A stretch of DNA of 64,000 nucleotides from positions 50,488 through 114,487 of the forward strand of contig JALHMZ010000013.1 of assembly GCA_022843785.1 (NCBI GenBank). The letters are read 5' to 3'. Position 1 is the stretch's first letter. The number at the start of each line of letters is the position of its first letter. The notes beneath the pieces are model-generated. The model searched no databases. It was not told the DNA's origin and worked only from the letters and a program-made list of their open reading frames with translations. A program made the translations under genes and the position numbers. Of the stretch, positions 44,878-52,553 are shown in pieces. Origin of the DNA: Nitrospira sp. (GTDB taxonomy: Bacteria > Nitrospirota > Nitrospiria > Nitrospirales > Nitrospiraceae).

Positions 44878-44939
44878 AAAAAAAATTATTGGGCCGCTAG
44901 GGTAGCTCCCGAAGCCGGTTTCTCCACCGGTGCGGCCCA
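44878..44939 (-). ncRNA. Three-way-junction hairpin with T-tract, possible small RNA or terminator
   Basis: Arms TGGGCCGC (44890-44897) and GCGGCCCA (44932-44939) enclose two smaller hairpins: CCGGT/ACCGG (44915-44930) and GGG/CCC (44900-44910). On the minus strand the outer stem is followed by AATAATTTTTTTT, an intrinsic-terminator tail. On the plus strand the same structure lies 30 bp before the first element gene and could be a structured leader. I cannot tell which strand is used. Confidence 0.45.
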
Positions 44940-44969
44940 TCTTCTTGGAGGCGCGAAGGAGAGACGCGC

Positions 44970-46121
44970 ATGGCCAGACATCGTTCCAGCCCAGATTGGT
45001 TCACGGTTCAGTTCGATCGCCATTCAGAATGGACCACGCTCCGCATACCCGACGAACATTTTGTTGAATGGCAGGAGGGGGCAGTCCGACTCTTCACGGA
45101 AACCTCGCTGTGGGATGGACTTGTTCGACTCCAATCCACGCTCGTCGAGAAAATCAAGGAACGTGATTGGACTGCTGTTTCTCCATGGCATCTCGTTCTT
45201 CATTTGAAGCTCGTACACGACATCAAGTCTGGAATGGCGAACTTCCTTCCCACTCACTACCGAACCTGGCCCGTAGAGATTCAACAGGCCTGCTTTTTCG
45301 CGCACTGCCTCATGAAGGGCCATGCCATGATCGAAGAGGATAATGGGGAAGACTTTGGGCTTCCGGAACTCGCACGGCTCCCAGCAACTGTGCGCCCGAT
45401 CTTAGCGGCCGTCAAACCGCTGTGGCATGTCCTGGCGGAACCTGCGATACGGGCAGCGATTCAATTCCACCGATCACAGCACGAACAGGGCTTCGACGCC
45501 GGTCTGGTGAAGCTCCTAACGGAACTCGATGAGAGGCCGGACGCGGCATCGGTCCTGGCGCTCCTAGAGACGACGCCGGATGCCATCGTGAAACGCATTC
45601 GTGAGAGAGGGGACCTGCACGCTGCCGATCATCATTTTCTCTCGCGCGAACCCGAGGGCAATGTGCTCTCCGAAGCGTTCTTCCATCTCAACGAATTTCT
45701 CAAGCGCGACAGTGCGGCGACTGCCTTAGCCCGCGCCATGCTCGGTGATCTTGATGGATGGACTGAGACCGTCAGGCGGAATGTACAGGACGCTAAACAG
45801 GATTTAGTCGTTGAGTTTGAGAACACCCCGACGTGGGCAGTAAACGGCGGCTTTCCCGATGCCGAGGCGAGCCAGGACCGAGAGGATCTTGAACGCGCCT
45901 GTGCGTCCACGGATCGATTGACCAAGTTTCTACGGGACGATGTGACGCTCCCGGCCCATCTGCGCCGCTTATTGACGCTGCTGTTGAAGGACCCGCTCCA
46001 GTCCAACGTCTCGCTAGGAAGGCTCCTTGGGAAATCTTCCGCGACCATCGGCACCTGGAAGCGTGAACTTGCCGCAAAGTATCCCCATCTTCGCCCATCA
46101 CGAACCCTCTCCTCATCTTAA
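44970..46121 (+). CDS. Element protein of unknown function, first gene
   Basis: A 383-residue soluble protein, mostly helical, with Trp-rich N-terminal part (SPWHLVLHLKLVHDIKSGMA). The last 50 residues (LLTLLLKDPLQSNVSLGRLL then GKSSATIGTWKRELAAKY) look like a helix-turn-helix of the sigma-region-4 type, so DNA binding at the C-terminus is plausible. AAGGAG precedes the ATG. As first gene after the left end it may control or replicate the element; no known family matched by eye. Confidence 0.6.
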   Translation: MARHRSSPDWFTVQFDRHSEWTTLRIPDEHFVEWQEGAVRLFTETSLWDGLVRLQSTLVEKIKERDWTAVSPWHLVLHLKLVHDIKSGMANFLPTHYRTWPVEIQQACFFAHCLMKGHAMIEEDNGEDFGLPELARLPATVRPILAAVKPLWHVLAEPAIRAAIQFHRSQHEQGFDAGLVKLLTELDERPDAASVLALLETTPDAIVKRIRERGDLHAADHHFLSREPEGNVLSEAFFHLNEFLKRDSAATALARAMLGDLDGWTETVRRNVQDAKQDLVVEFENTPTWAVNGGFPDAEASQDREDLERACASTDRLTKFLRDDVTLPAHLRRLLTLLLKDPLQSNVSLGRLLGKSSATIGTWKRELAAKYPHLRPSRTLSSS

Positions 46122-46209
46122 CGAATTCAATTAGTTAGATAGACTTTTCTTTAAGCCCCCCCCCTGTTTCGGCCCTATTACTAGGAGCACGAAACACACG
46201 GAGGGACTT

Positions 46210-46395
46210 ATGCTGCGCCGCGCACCAATCGAAGCCCAAATTTTAGCTGGGTCTGCGGGTGTTCAGAAGATTTCTGTCTGCGATTTCGGGGATCGACAAG
46301 CCGGAATTGAATTCCTCCAAAAACTCCTGCCCGCGCTACGCGCCCTGAACGATGCAGCCACTTCGCGAGGTGATGAAGGTGGCCGTGGTCGGTAG
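46210..46395 (+). CDS. Small element protein
   Basis: A 61-residue protein with GGAGG well placed before the ATG. It is helical in its second half (GIEFLQKLLPALRALNDAAT) and overlaps the next small gene by 23 bp. No family recognised. The tract of nine C residues about 40 bp upstream, after an AT-rich stretch, may belong to its promoter region. Confidence 0.5.
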   Translation: MLRRAPIEAQILAGSAGVQKISVCDFGDRQAGIEFLQKLLPALRALNDAATSRGDEGGRGR

Positions 46396-46531
46396 TCAAA
46401 CCATGACCGCGCGGCAGGCCGGGGCCTTCGATCGGCTGCTCGACGTGATCGCCGAGGAGGTCGTCGAGCGATATCTCGCGGAACTGGAAGAGGCGGATCT
46501 CTCCGGTACGGACGATGGAGTAGCACAATGA
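46373..46531 (+). CDS. Small acidic helical element protein
   Basis: A 52-residue protein whose body (AFDRLLDVIAEEVVERYLAE, then LEEADLSGTDDGVAQ) is a strongly acidic helix. It starts at 46373 (a GTG one codon earlier is possible) inside the end of the preceding gene and ends in ATGA overlap with the replication-like gene. The tight packing supports it being real. Function unknown; small acidic proteins in such positions are often regulators. Confidence 0.5.
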   Translation: MKVAVVGSQTMTARQAGAFDRLLDVIAEEVVERYLAELEEADLSGTDDGVAQ

Positions 46532-47361
46532 GTCGCGGGAAATTTTGGAAGTTGGCCAAGCGCCTATGGCTGGTCCTCAGGTCGTTATCGGAACGCGAAA
46601 AGCTAATCGCCATCTATTGCATGACGGAGCAAACCAACCGCATAGGCTTCTACCCGCTCAGTTCCGCAAAAGCCGCAGACGATTTGGGGTTGTCACGTCG
46701 AGCATTTGAAATATCATTACACAGAGTGTGCGATGCTCTTGGCTGGCAGTTTGATCCTGCGGCCCGTGTCCTCTTTCTCACCGATTGGTGGCGATACAAC
46801 GATCCAGGGAATCGGGACGCACTGACGGCGTTTCTCCAAGACCTCCTCGACGTGCCGCCCACACCATTGCTCAGGCAGTTCCTTATCCAAACGACAGACC
46901 TCTCAGATGATCTTCGGCAGGTGTTCCACGAGGCCGTCGAGGCACTCCGCCTCCCACCATTCCCACCAGGGTGCGGGGCACCCTGCCCCCCAGGGCCTAC
47001 CCAGGGTGAGGACCAGGGTGGGGGGGACAATAGACTAGACTTAACAAAACAACACGTGGACGAGACTGCGCCCGCGCTCTCTTCTTTTGTTTGGAAAGAA
47101 GGATTCGGAAGGTTTTGGGAGGCCTACCCGAAGAAAATTGGGAACGGAAGCGTTGAAGGTTGGTTCAAGCAATATCGACCAAACGACGAACTGGCCCAGC
47201 GCATGATTGGCAAGTTGACCGAGATGAAACAGAGCAAGTCTTGGCAGGAAGCCGATGGCAAATATATTCCCGCGCCAATCACATGGTTGGAGGAGAAGCG
47301 ATGGAACGACGAAGTTGAGGTCAGGGGGCTACCTCCTAAAAAGCGGATCATCTACACGTAA
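46528..47361 (+). CDS. Phage replication-like protein
   Basis: A 277-residue protein. The N-terminal 100 residues (KLIAIYCMTEQTNRIGFYPL, then AADDLGLSRRAFEISLHRV) resemble the winged-helix start of phage replisome organisers. A Pro/Gly-rich linker with PPGCGAPCPPGPTQG follows, and the C-terminus FGRFWEAYPKKIGNGSVEGW with YIPAPITWLEEKRWNDEV is the ending common to phage replication initiators and DnaT-like loaders. It likely starts replication of the element. The ATG overlaps the previous stop. Confidence 0.7.
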   Translation: MSRGKFWKLAKRLWLVLRSLSEREKLIAIYCMTEQTNRIGFYPLSSAKAADDLGLSRRAFEISLHRVCDALGWQFDPAARVLFLTDWWRYNDPGNRDALTAFLQDLLDVPPTPLLRQFLIQTTDLSDDLRQVFHEAVEALRLPPFPPGCGAPCPPGPTQGEDQGGGDNRLDLTKQHVDETAPALSSFVWKEGFGRFWEAYPKKIGNGSVEGWFKQYRPNDELAQRMIGKLTEMKQSKSWQEADGKYIPAPITWLEEKRWNDEVEVRGLPPKKRIIYT

Positions 47362-47475
47362 AGATGGCTGAGTTATTTAACAGCTAAGTTATTGTAAGTA
47401 TTGTGTTTTATGAATGTTGAGCTTGGATGCTGAATGAATCCAGGTCTCGATATTTGTTGGGGATGGGGTTCGGAC

Positions 47476-47877
47476 ATGAGTGGGAAGCTAGGACAACGCA
47501 GTAGCAAACCGACGGAGTTACCGGCTCGATACGTACAAGATTTCCTTGTAGGCCTCGATCGGCGGTGCCGGGCGGCTAGGGATCAACGGGAGTTATTTCA
47601 GGCCTTGCTGGCTGAAATTGGCGGCGCAGATGGGCTGTCATTTATTGAACTGGAGACCGTGCGCCGGTTTGCCTTCCTGTGTCGCCGTATCGGGCACGCC
47701 GAAGAAGCCGATCTTCGCGGTGAACGCATCGACCAGGCCGGGCTGAACGATTCGACAAGGAGCTGGCTCGGGCTGCTTCGGCAATTCCAGGCGATCAAAG
47801 CCACGCGGAAGCCAGGCGGTGGCGACCTTGCCAAGGCGTTGCAAGCGGCGCTGGAGATTGAGGAGGGGCTGGAATGA
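47476..47877 (+). CDS. Possible terminase small subunit
   Basis: A 133-residue helical protein directly before terL, with an ATGA overlap to it. Position, size and the helical pattern (GLSFIELETVRRFAFLCRRI, then SWLGLLRQFQAIKATRKPGG) fit a P27-like small terminase, which binds packaging sites and recruits TerL. The identification is by context; no HTH could be demonstrated by eye. The ATG at 47476 is preferred over one at 47434. An AT-rich 110-bp stretch before it may contain a promoter. Confidence 0.5.
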   Translation: MSGKLGQRSSKPTELPARYVQDFLVGLDRRCRAARDQRELFQALLAEIGGADGLSFIELETVRRFAFLCRRIGHAEEADLRGERIDQAGLNDSTRSWLGLLRQFQAIKATRKPGGGDLAKALQAALEIEEGLE

Positions 47878-49400
47878 CGACGCCGAACCTCAGCCGGTAC
47901 AGCCGGGACCCTGTCGCCTTCATCGACCTGTTTATCCGGAAGGACGAGAAGGGCAGGCGCTTCCGGCTCAGTCCACACCAACGGCGGGTGCTGGCGGCGA
48001 CGATCCGGTGGGACGACGACGGGCGCTTACAGCTCAAAGTTTTGTTGTGGGGCGAGATGAAGAAGTCCGGTAAGACCTTCCTTGCTGCGGCTCTGTTGGC
48101 CTGGTGGGCCTTCACGAATCCAAACTCGGAGACGATAGTCGCGGCTAACGACCTTGACCAAAGCGTGGGCCGTGTCTTCAAGACGCTTGTCGCGATCTTG
48201 AAACAAAACTCCGCGTTGGCTTCATCGGCACGCATCCTGGCGGAGGAAGTGACGCTCAGCAACGGGACGACGATCACGGCCATATCCAGCGACTACAAGG
48301 GCGCGGCAGGCTCACGGCATAGTCTGGTGGTCTACGATGAATTGTGGGGCTTCAGCTTGGAGCGGGCCGAACGACTGTTTGAGGAACTCACGCCGCCACC
48401 GACTGAGCCGAACGCGTGGGTGCTCATCGTGACCTACGCGGGATGGACCGGCGAGAGCGCTTTGCTAGAACGCTTCTATAAGCAAGGCTTGGCCGGTGAA
48501 CGAATCGATGATCAACTTGAGCTGTATCGAAACGGCGACCTGTTCATGTTCTGGTCACACACGCCGCGCCAGCCATGGCAAACACCGGAATACTACGCCA
48601 GTCAACGGGCGATCCTGCGACCGACTACCTTCGCGCGGTTGCATGAGAATAAGTGGGTGTCGTCCGAGTCTGCGTTCATCACGCCGGAGCTGTGGGATAG
48701 CTGCGTGCAGCCAGAACACCAACCGTTGCTGGTCTCGAAAGACGAGACAGAGTTTGACGCCGTGGATATCGGCATCAAGAGCGACTTAGCCGCCGTCGTG
48801 CGCGTGCGCCGTCGTGGCAATCAAATTGTTCTCGCGGGCGTTCGTATCTGGAAGCCGACACGCGAGCAACCGATCGATCTGGAGACGACCGTCGAGGCAC
48901 ACCTTCTAGAACTTCACGCACACAGCGCCGTTCGGCGCATCCTGGTCGATCCCTGGCAGGCCTATTCGAGCATCCAGCGATTGAAGGCGGCAGGGTTGCC
49001 GATCGAGGAGTTTCCTCAAACGGTCAGTAATACTGTGCGCATGGGGCAATGTCTTTACGATGTTCTGAAGGGGAAGAACCTTGTGCTCTATGCAGACGAC
49101 GAACTGCGTCAGCAAGCCCTGAACACCATCGCGATCGAAACGCCGCGCGGCTTCCGGATTGCGAAGGAGAAAGCGTCTAAGAAGATCGATGGCATCGTCG
49201 CGTTGTCCATGGCCGTCGTGGCAGCCGTGGATGCAGCCGACCGACCACCGTTCGGTATCAGCGTGATGGGCCAAGACGCACCAAACGACGATGAAATCAG
49301 AGTGACACAGGTCGGGGAGCAGCGCGTTGACGAATCCATCATGAAAGATCTGGCGGCGATTGCACGCGGCGGGAACAGCCGTTGGTTTCCAGGCGGATGA
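47874..49400 (+). CDS. terL: Phage terminase large subunit
   Basis: A 508-residue packaging motor. The ATPase half has the Walker A variant LLWGEMKKSGKTFLAAALLA near residue 60 and Walker B SLVVYDELWGFSLERAERLF near 150, followed by the coupling motif VLIVTYAGWTGES. The nuclease half carries the acidic VDIGIKSDLAAVVRVRRRG near 300, VDPWQAYSSIQRLK near 360 and SKKIDGIVALSMAV near 440. All key parts look intact, so it may still be functional despite the absence of portal and capsid genes. Confidence 0.9.
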   Translation: MTTPNLSRYSRDPVAFIDLFIRKDEKGRRFRLSPHQRRVLAATIRWDDDGRLQLKVLLWGEMKKSGKTFLAAALLAWWAFTNPNSETIVAANDLDQSVGRVFKTLVAILKQNSALASSARILAEEVTLSNGTTITAISSDYKGAAGSRHSLVVYDELWGFSLERAERLFEELTPPPTEPNAWVLIVTYAGWTGESALLERFYKQGLAGERIDDQLELYRNGDLFMFWSHTPRQPWQTPEYYASQRAILRPTTFARLHENKWVSSESAFITPELWDSCVQPEHQPLLVSKDETEFDAVDIGIKSDLAAVVRVRRRGNQIVLAGVRIWKPTREQPIDLETTVEAHLLELHAHSAVRRILVDPWQAYSSIQRLKAAGLPIEEFPQTVSNTVRMGQCLYDVLKGKNLVLYADDELRQQALNTIAIETPRGFRIAKEKASKKIDGIVALSMAVVAAVDAADRPPFGISVMGQDAPNDDEIRVTQVGEQRVDESIMKDLAAIARGGNSRWFPGG

Positions 49401-49413
49401 AGGGGGCAACGTC

Positions 49414-49716
49414 ATGAATGTGGACCATCCAATTATGAAACAAGCATGGAACGTCGTCGGCCTTCGTGAGATGGCCTGGCAACAGGCGCAGGCCTATGAC
49501 GCGAAGGTAGCAGAAGTTGAGGCGTTGCCGGTTGGCGCTCCGAACGGCGAAGCGGTCTTGAGCGATCTCGCGGCGCTCTTGCAATCGGTCACGATCAACT
49601 TCGGCCCGCGTCATGGCTGGACTCTCGCGCAGCACCATCTCATCTATCGACATGCCAAGCGTGTGCTTGGACCGAACCAAACACGATTCAACAAGCCTAG
49701 TTGGACAGAACGATGA
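49414..49716 (+). CDS. Small element protein between terL and protease
   Basis: A 100-residue soluble protein, helical, with a central acidic Ala/Glu stretch (AYDAKVAEVEALPVGAPNGE) and a basic end (HAKRVLGPNQTRFNKPSWTE). It starts 14 bp after terL and its stop overlaps the next small gene. In tailed phages this slot often holds the portal gene; this protein is far too small for that. Function unknown. Confidence 0.5.
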   Translation: MNVDHPIMKQAWNVVGLREMAWQQAQAYDAKVAEVEALPVGAPNGEAVLSDLAALLQSVTINFGPRHGWTLAQHHLIYRHAKRVLGPNQTRFNKPSWTER

Positions 49717-49826
49717 AGACGACACGCAAACCAAAAAACGCGAAGCAGATGAGCGGCGGACCACGGGAGCCGAAGTTTCTTGAACAGATGGTTCTCAAAA
49801 CGAAAGGAATAGGTCATGCCAAGTAG
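49713..49826 (+). CDS. Very small basic element protein
   Basis: A 37-residue Lys-rich peptide (KTTRKPKNAKQMSGGPREPK at the start) linked by ATGA overlap to the gene before and overlapping the protease gene by 11 bp. The double overlap suggests that it is translated, if only to pass ribosomes to the protease start. No family recognised. Confidence 0.4.
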   Translation: MKTTRKPKNAKQMSGGPREPKFLEQMVLKTKGIGHAK

Positions 49827-50523
49827 TGCGACTCGCAAAAGTTTCCCTGTCGAGTTCCGCAAAGGCCATTCTTCCCGCACCTTCACGGCTGTCATATCAA
49901 CGGCCTCTGTCGATCGTGACAAGGACGTGATCGACCCGAAGGGCTGGCGGCTAGACAACTACAAGAAAAATCCCGTTGTCTTGTGGCAACACAACCGGAA
50001 CCTGCCGCCGATTGCCCGAACCACGGACATCCGCGTGTCAGGCCAGCGCGTACTGGCCACGATGGAGTTTGCGCCGGAAGGAGCCTCCCCCTTGGCCGAC
50101 GAGATCCATAATCTCGTCGCGGCGGGATTTCTGCACTCGACCTCGGTCGGGTTTCTTCCAATTCGCAGCGTCTACAACAGCGAGCGCGGCGGGCACGACA
50201 TCCTCGAAGCCGAGCTACTCGAATTTTCCATCGTCAACATTCCAGCGCAGAGCGAGGCGCTGATTCAACGGTGTCTTGGCGAAGCGTGCGACCGGGCGGC
50301 GGTTGATCGCTGGCTCAAGAGCGCGAGTGGGTGCGGGTGTCGCAACACAAATCCGTTAGACGACTTGTTGGTGTGCGATGACGGAGTGCTGTTTGACGAC
50401 GAGATTGCACGCATGACTCGTGCGGCGGTGAAGGCCAGTGTGCGCGAAGTGGTCAAGAACGAGACCGCTCTGGCGGTGCGACGGGAGCGGGATTATCAAC
50501 GGGGACGGATCGTCGATTATTGA
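49816..50523 (+). CDS. HK97-family prohead protease
   Basis: A 235-residue serine protease of the HK97 gp4 type. DRDKDVIDPKGWRLDNYKKN is the usual N-terminal signature, WQHNRNLPPIA carries the catalytic His near residue 59, and the nucleophile Ser is in GFLHSTSVGFLP near 107. The third element is ELLEFSIVNIPAQSEAL. Such proteases mature capsids by removing scaffold peptides. No capsid gene lies near, so its target could be the capsid of a helper phage. The C-terminal 80 residues are charged and element-specific. Confidence 0.88.
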   Translation: MPSSATRKSFPVEFRKGHSSRTFTAVISTASVDRDKDVIDPKGWRLDNYKKNPVVLWQHNRNLPPIARTTDIRVSGQRVLATMEFAPEGASPLADEIHNLVAAGFLHSTSVGFLPIRSVYNSERGGHDILEAELLEFSIVNIPAQSEALIQRCLGEACDRAAVDRWLKSASGCGCRNTNPLDDLLVCDDGVLFDDEIARMTRAAVKASVREVVKNETALAVRRERDYQRGRIVDY

Positions 50524-50553
50524 GCCACATCATTTCACAAGGAGGGCGACATC

Positions 50554-51090
50554 ATGTTGGGATTTGCAAAAACATTTTTAGCGGAATTGGTTGCGGTCGA
50601 AGACGATCCGGCGGTGATGGCGGCGACTGCGCCACTTTTGAAGGCACAGGCTGCGCTTCAGGCAATCGAGGCCGAAGAACAGCGATTGATTCGTGCCGTC
50701 ACATCTGATGCCCATCGCGCAACCGATGACGAGATTGAAGAGGCACACGCGAGGCTCAGCATTCGCAAGGGTTCACAGTCTCAATGGTACTTGCCGGACG
50801 CGCAAGCGGCGCGAGATGAAGTGAAGGTGTTGCGAAGCACGTATCAAGCGGCGGCTCAAGCTGCACGCGCACGCCTGGAAGAGGTAGGCCGGGAGCGGCT
50901 CAAGGCGATCATGGTCGAATTGCATCCACTTATCACAGACGCGCAGCGACTGGCTTTGGAGATTGAAACAGTTCGGCAAGCAGTGGGCGATGGTGGCGGA
51001 AACCTCCATGAGCATCCTGTTCCGTCGTTGCTGCCGGGCCAGATCGTGAGCTTCCAAATGGAACTAGCCGAGGCGAAGGGTCTGCTCTAG
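50554..51090 (+). CDS. Coiled-coil element protein
   Basis: A 178-residue, almost wholly helical protein rich in Ala, Glu and Arg (LKAQAALQAIEAEEQRLIRA, then STYQAAAQAARARLEEVGRE), likely a long coiled coil. AAGGAGG precedes the ATG. Its place after a prohead protease is where scaffold or head-associated proteins sit in phages, so a scaffold-like role is possible. No family recognised. Confidence 0.55.
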   Translation: MLGFAKTFLAELVAVEDDPAVMAATAPLLKAQAALQAIEAEEQRLIRAVTSDAHRATDDEIEEAHARLSIRKGSQSQWYLPDAQAARDEVKVLRSTYQAAAQAARARLEEVGRERLKAIMVELHPLITDAQRLALEIETVRQAVGDGGGNLHEHPVPSLLPGQIVSFQMELAEAKGLL

Positions 51091-51136
51091 GCGGCGCGGG
51101 TGGATACCGAGCTTGGGGGGCGCTCGGATGCTGAAA

Positions 51137-51176
51137 CCGTTGCCGGTCCCGCGTCGCGCCTTCCTACCGGCAACGG
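51137..51176. terminator. Perfect 11-bp stem-loop inside the element
   Basis: CCGTTGCCGGT (51137-51147) pairs fully with ACCGGCAACGG (51166-51176) across an 18-base GC-rich loop. TCTTAATT follows within six bases, a weak U-rich tail. It lies between the coiled-coil gene and the zinc-ribbon genes, so it may end the morphogenesis transcript or regulate the accessory genes. Confidence 0.55.
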
Positions 51177-51200
51177 ACCCTCTTAATTCTGGAGAAGCAC

Positions 51201-51641
51201 ATGAACGTCTTTGGCGATGCAGTCACGGTGAAGACCGGCACAATCGAAACGCTGGGCATCTTTTTGTGGCGGTCCGATGGTTGTCAGCCCAGCATCTTCT
51301 TGGACGGTCGAGTCATGCAGCCGGACCTTGATGCTGTCCTGAAGCCGTGGCGCTGTCCGACCTGTCACGGCTCGCACATCTTTTGGGGCATGCGCATTCC
51401 GCCGCGCTGTGTCGTCTGTCAGCCGTCCACACAGGCGGAACGCGAGCACCTGTTGAGCTATGCCGTGGGTTGCGTGAAGAGTCTGGCCAGCAAGCTCGAT
51501 GATCCAGCCGGACAGGCAACGATGTATCGACTGCTCGATGAAGCCGTCCTGAGCGGTGATCTGCGGCAACTCGTGCGGGTGTCGCTCGAAGGGCTCGCCG
51601 GGTCCTTAATCCTGAAACATGAACTAGGAGGTCTGTTGTGA
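51201..51641 (+). CDS. Zinc-ribbon element protein
   Basis: A 146-residue protein. A central ribbon (WRCPTCHGSHIFWGMRIPPR followed by CVVC) gives two CxxC pairs near residues 52 and 70; the ends are helical. TGGAGAAGC precedes the ATG. It overlaps the next, also Cys-rich, gene by 4 bp, so the two may act together, perhaps on nucleic acid. No family recognised. Confidence 0.55.
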   Translation: MNVFGDAVTVKTGTIETLGIFLWRSDGCQPSIFLDGRVMQPDLDAVLKPWRCPTCHGSHIFWGMRIPPRCVVCQPSTQAEREHLLSYAVGCVKSLASKLDDPAGQATMYRLLDEAVLSGDLRQLVRVSLEGLAGSLILKHELGGLL

Positions 51642-51844
51642 ATCGCTGGCTGCAAACGAAACAGTACGAGTGTCCGCAGTGCGGCGCGCGGTATCTGCAC
51701 GACAAAGCCTATCGGCACAGCTGCTTTGAGTGTCCCAAGCGCCACGGGCGAGTGAAGATGTGTTCTTTCTCCACCTATGGTAGCCTCGACACCCAATCAA
51801 GGATTCATCAACAATTGGGGGAGGGGTTATGCCCTGGATATTGA
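51638..51844 (+). CDS. Small zinc-finger element protein
   Basis: A 68-residue protein starting with GTG, in GTGA overlap with the gene before. Its first half has CPQCGARYLHDKAYRHSCFE and a following CPKRH, a compact Cys/His zinc site, and the remainder is polar. The end overlaps the lipoprotein gene by 16 bp in another frame. Likely nucleic-acid or protein binding; function unknown. Confidence 0.5.
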   Translation: MNRWLQTKQYECPQCGARYLHDKAYRHSCFECPKRHGRVKMCSFSTYGSLDTQSRIHQQLGEGLCPGY

Positions 51845-52302
51845 CCGTTCTCATCCTGCTTATGTCGGGGTGCGTCTCAAGCGGTAACCCTTCGGTTCGC
51901 GACGAAGCGGTCATCGGTCAGATTCAGATAGGTGTCACCACCAAAGAAGAGGTCCGAAAGCTTCTCGGGAAGCCCAATTCCGTCGGTAAGGGGGCCGGGA
52001 GTCTAGGTGCCGTTACCGGGCTGCCTGCCACTCCCCATCCCCCGCTCGTGCTGAACTCCAACTATGAGGTCTGGGGCTACACGCATATCAGCGTTGAAAC
52101 TAACGCTGCGACGTTCATTCCGGTCATTGGTCTGTTTGCAGGTGGTGCTACGTCGAGCGTGTCCTCGGTGACGATCTACTTTGACGACAAGGGAGTCGTG
52201 CAGTTTGTCCAGAGCAGGCAATCTGAAGCTGAATCTGGGATGGGCTCCGGCGTCCAGAAGCCAACGCGGAATCCGCAGGACTCGCATCAAGAATCGCGCT
52301 AG
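51829..52302 (+). CDS. Lipoprotein with SmpA/BamE-like domain
   Basis: A 157-residue lipoprotein: signal peptide PWILTVLILLMSGC with lipidated Cys near residue 15, then IGVTTKEEVRKLLGKPNSVG, the helix-turn pattern of SmpA/OmlA-like domains. Strands follow (YEVWGYTHISVE and VSSVTIYFDDKGVVQFVQSR). The final 30 residues are disordered. Lipoproteins in prophages can change the host surface, for example excluding other phages, but no such role is shown here. Confidence 0.68.
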   Translation: MPWILTVLILLMSGCVSSGNPSVRDEAVIGQIQIGVTTKEEVRKLLGKPNSVGKGAGSLGAVTGLPATPHPPLVLNSNYEVWGYTHISVETNAATFIPVIGLFAGGATSSVSSVTIYFDDKGVVQFVQSRQSEAESGMGSGVQKPTRNPQDSHQESR

Positions 52303-52329
52303 GCAGGAACAATCGGGCTTTACTTTAAC

Positions 52330-52345
52330 ATTACTGATAGGTAAT
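52330..52345 (+). promoter_or_regulatory. Short palindrome at the XRE regulator start
   Basis: ATTAC (52330-52334) and GTAAT (52341-52345) form a 16-bp palindrome ending one base before the ATG of the XRE gene. The surrounding sequence is AT-rich, unlike the rest of the element. It is a reasonable autoregulatory operator for the XRE protein, but the arms are short. Confidence 0.35.
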
Positions 52346-52346
52346 A

Positions 52347-52553
52347 ATGAAGCCAATCATAAAGAGGCTGGCGATGCGCCTGAAGCGGCTGCGAGAAGAG
52401 CGAGGATTAACGCAGGAACAGCTTGCCAAGCGCTCAGGCGTGTCGCACGGCTATCTCGCGCGCCTAGAGATCGGCATGCACGATCCGTCGCTCAGCACCC
52501 TGGCGAAGCTGGCCAAGGCGCTGAAAGTCACGGTGGGGGAGTTGGTGAAATGA
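52347..52553 (+). CDS. XRE-family HTH regulator
   Basis: A 68-residue single-domain regulator. The HTH is typical: MRLKRLREERGLTQEQLAKR, then SGVSHGYLARLEIGMHDPSL and LAKLAKALKVTVGELVK. No dimerisation or sensor part is present. It overlaps the following membrane-protein gene by ATGA. It may repress itself and the coupled gene through the palindrome at 52330-52345; a role as the element's master repressor is possible but not shown. Confidence 0.85.
   Translation: MKPIIKRLAMRLKRLREERGLTQEQLAKRSGVSHGYLARLEIGMHDPSLSTLAKLAKALKVTVGELVK

Larger units (their letters stand above)
44445..44969. other. Interval holding the left end of the phage-like element
   Basis: This 525-bp stretch has no certain gene. 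It contains the candidate att copy at 44679-44691 and a structured block at 44878-44939. A minus-strand frame of 108 codons (44614-44940) starts in the hairpin; its sequence (VKSTEFTYVACAVDNGMAVV) is plausible protein but lacks a binding site and known relatives, so it is left uncalled. GAAGGAG before 44970 serves the first element gene. Confidence 0.5.

Noticed and set aside
44614..44940. Minus-strand 108-codon frame across the left end of the element
   Set aside because: No binding site or relatives recognised, and it crosses both the att copy and the structured block; left uncalled.
46160..46175. Run of nine C residues in the element
   Set aside because: Lies in a non-coding gap; could be a slippage tract but does not affect a reading frame.
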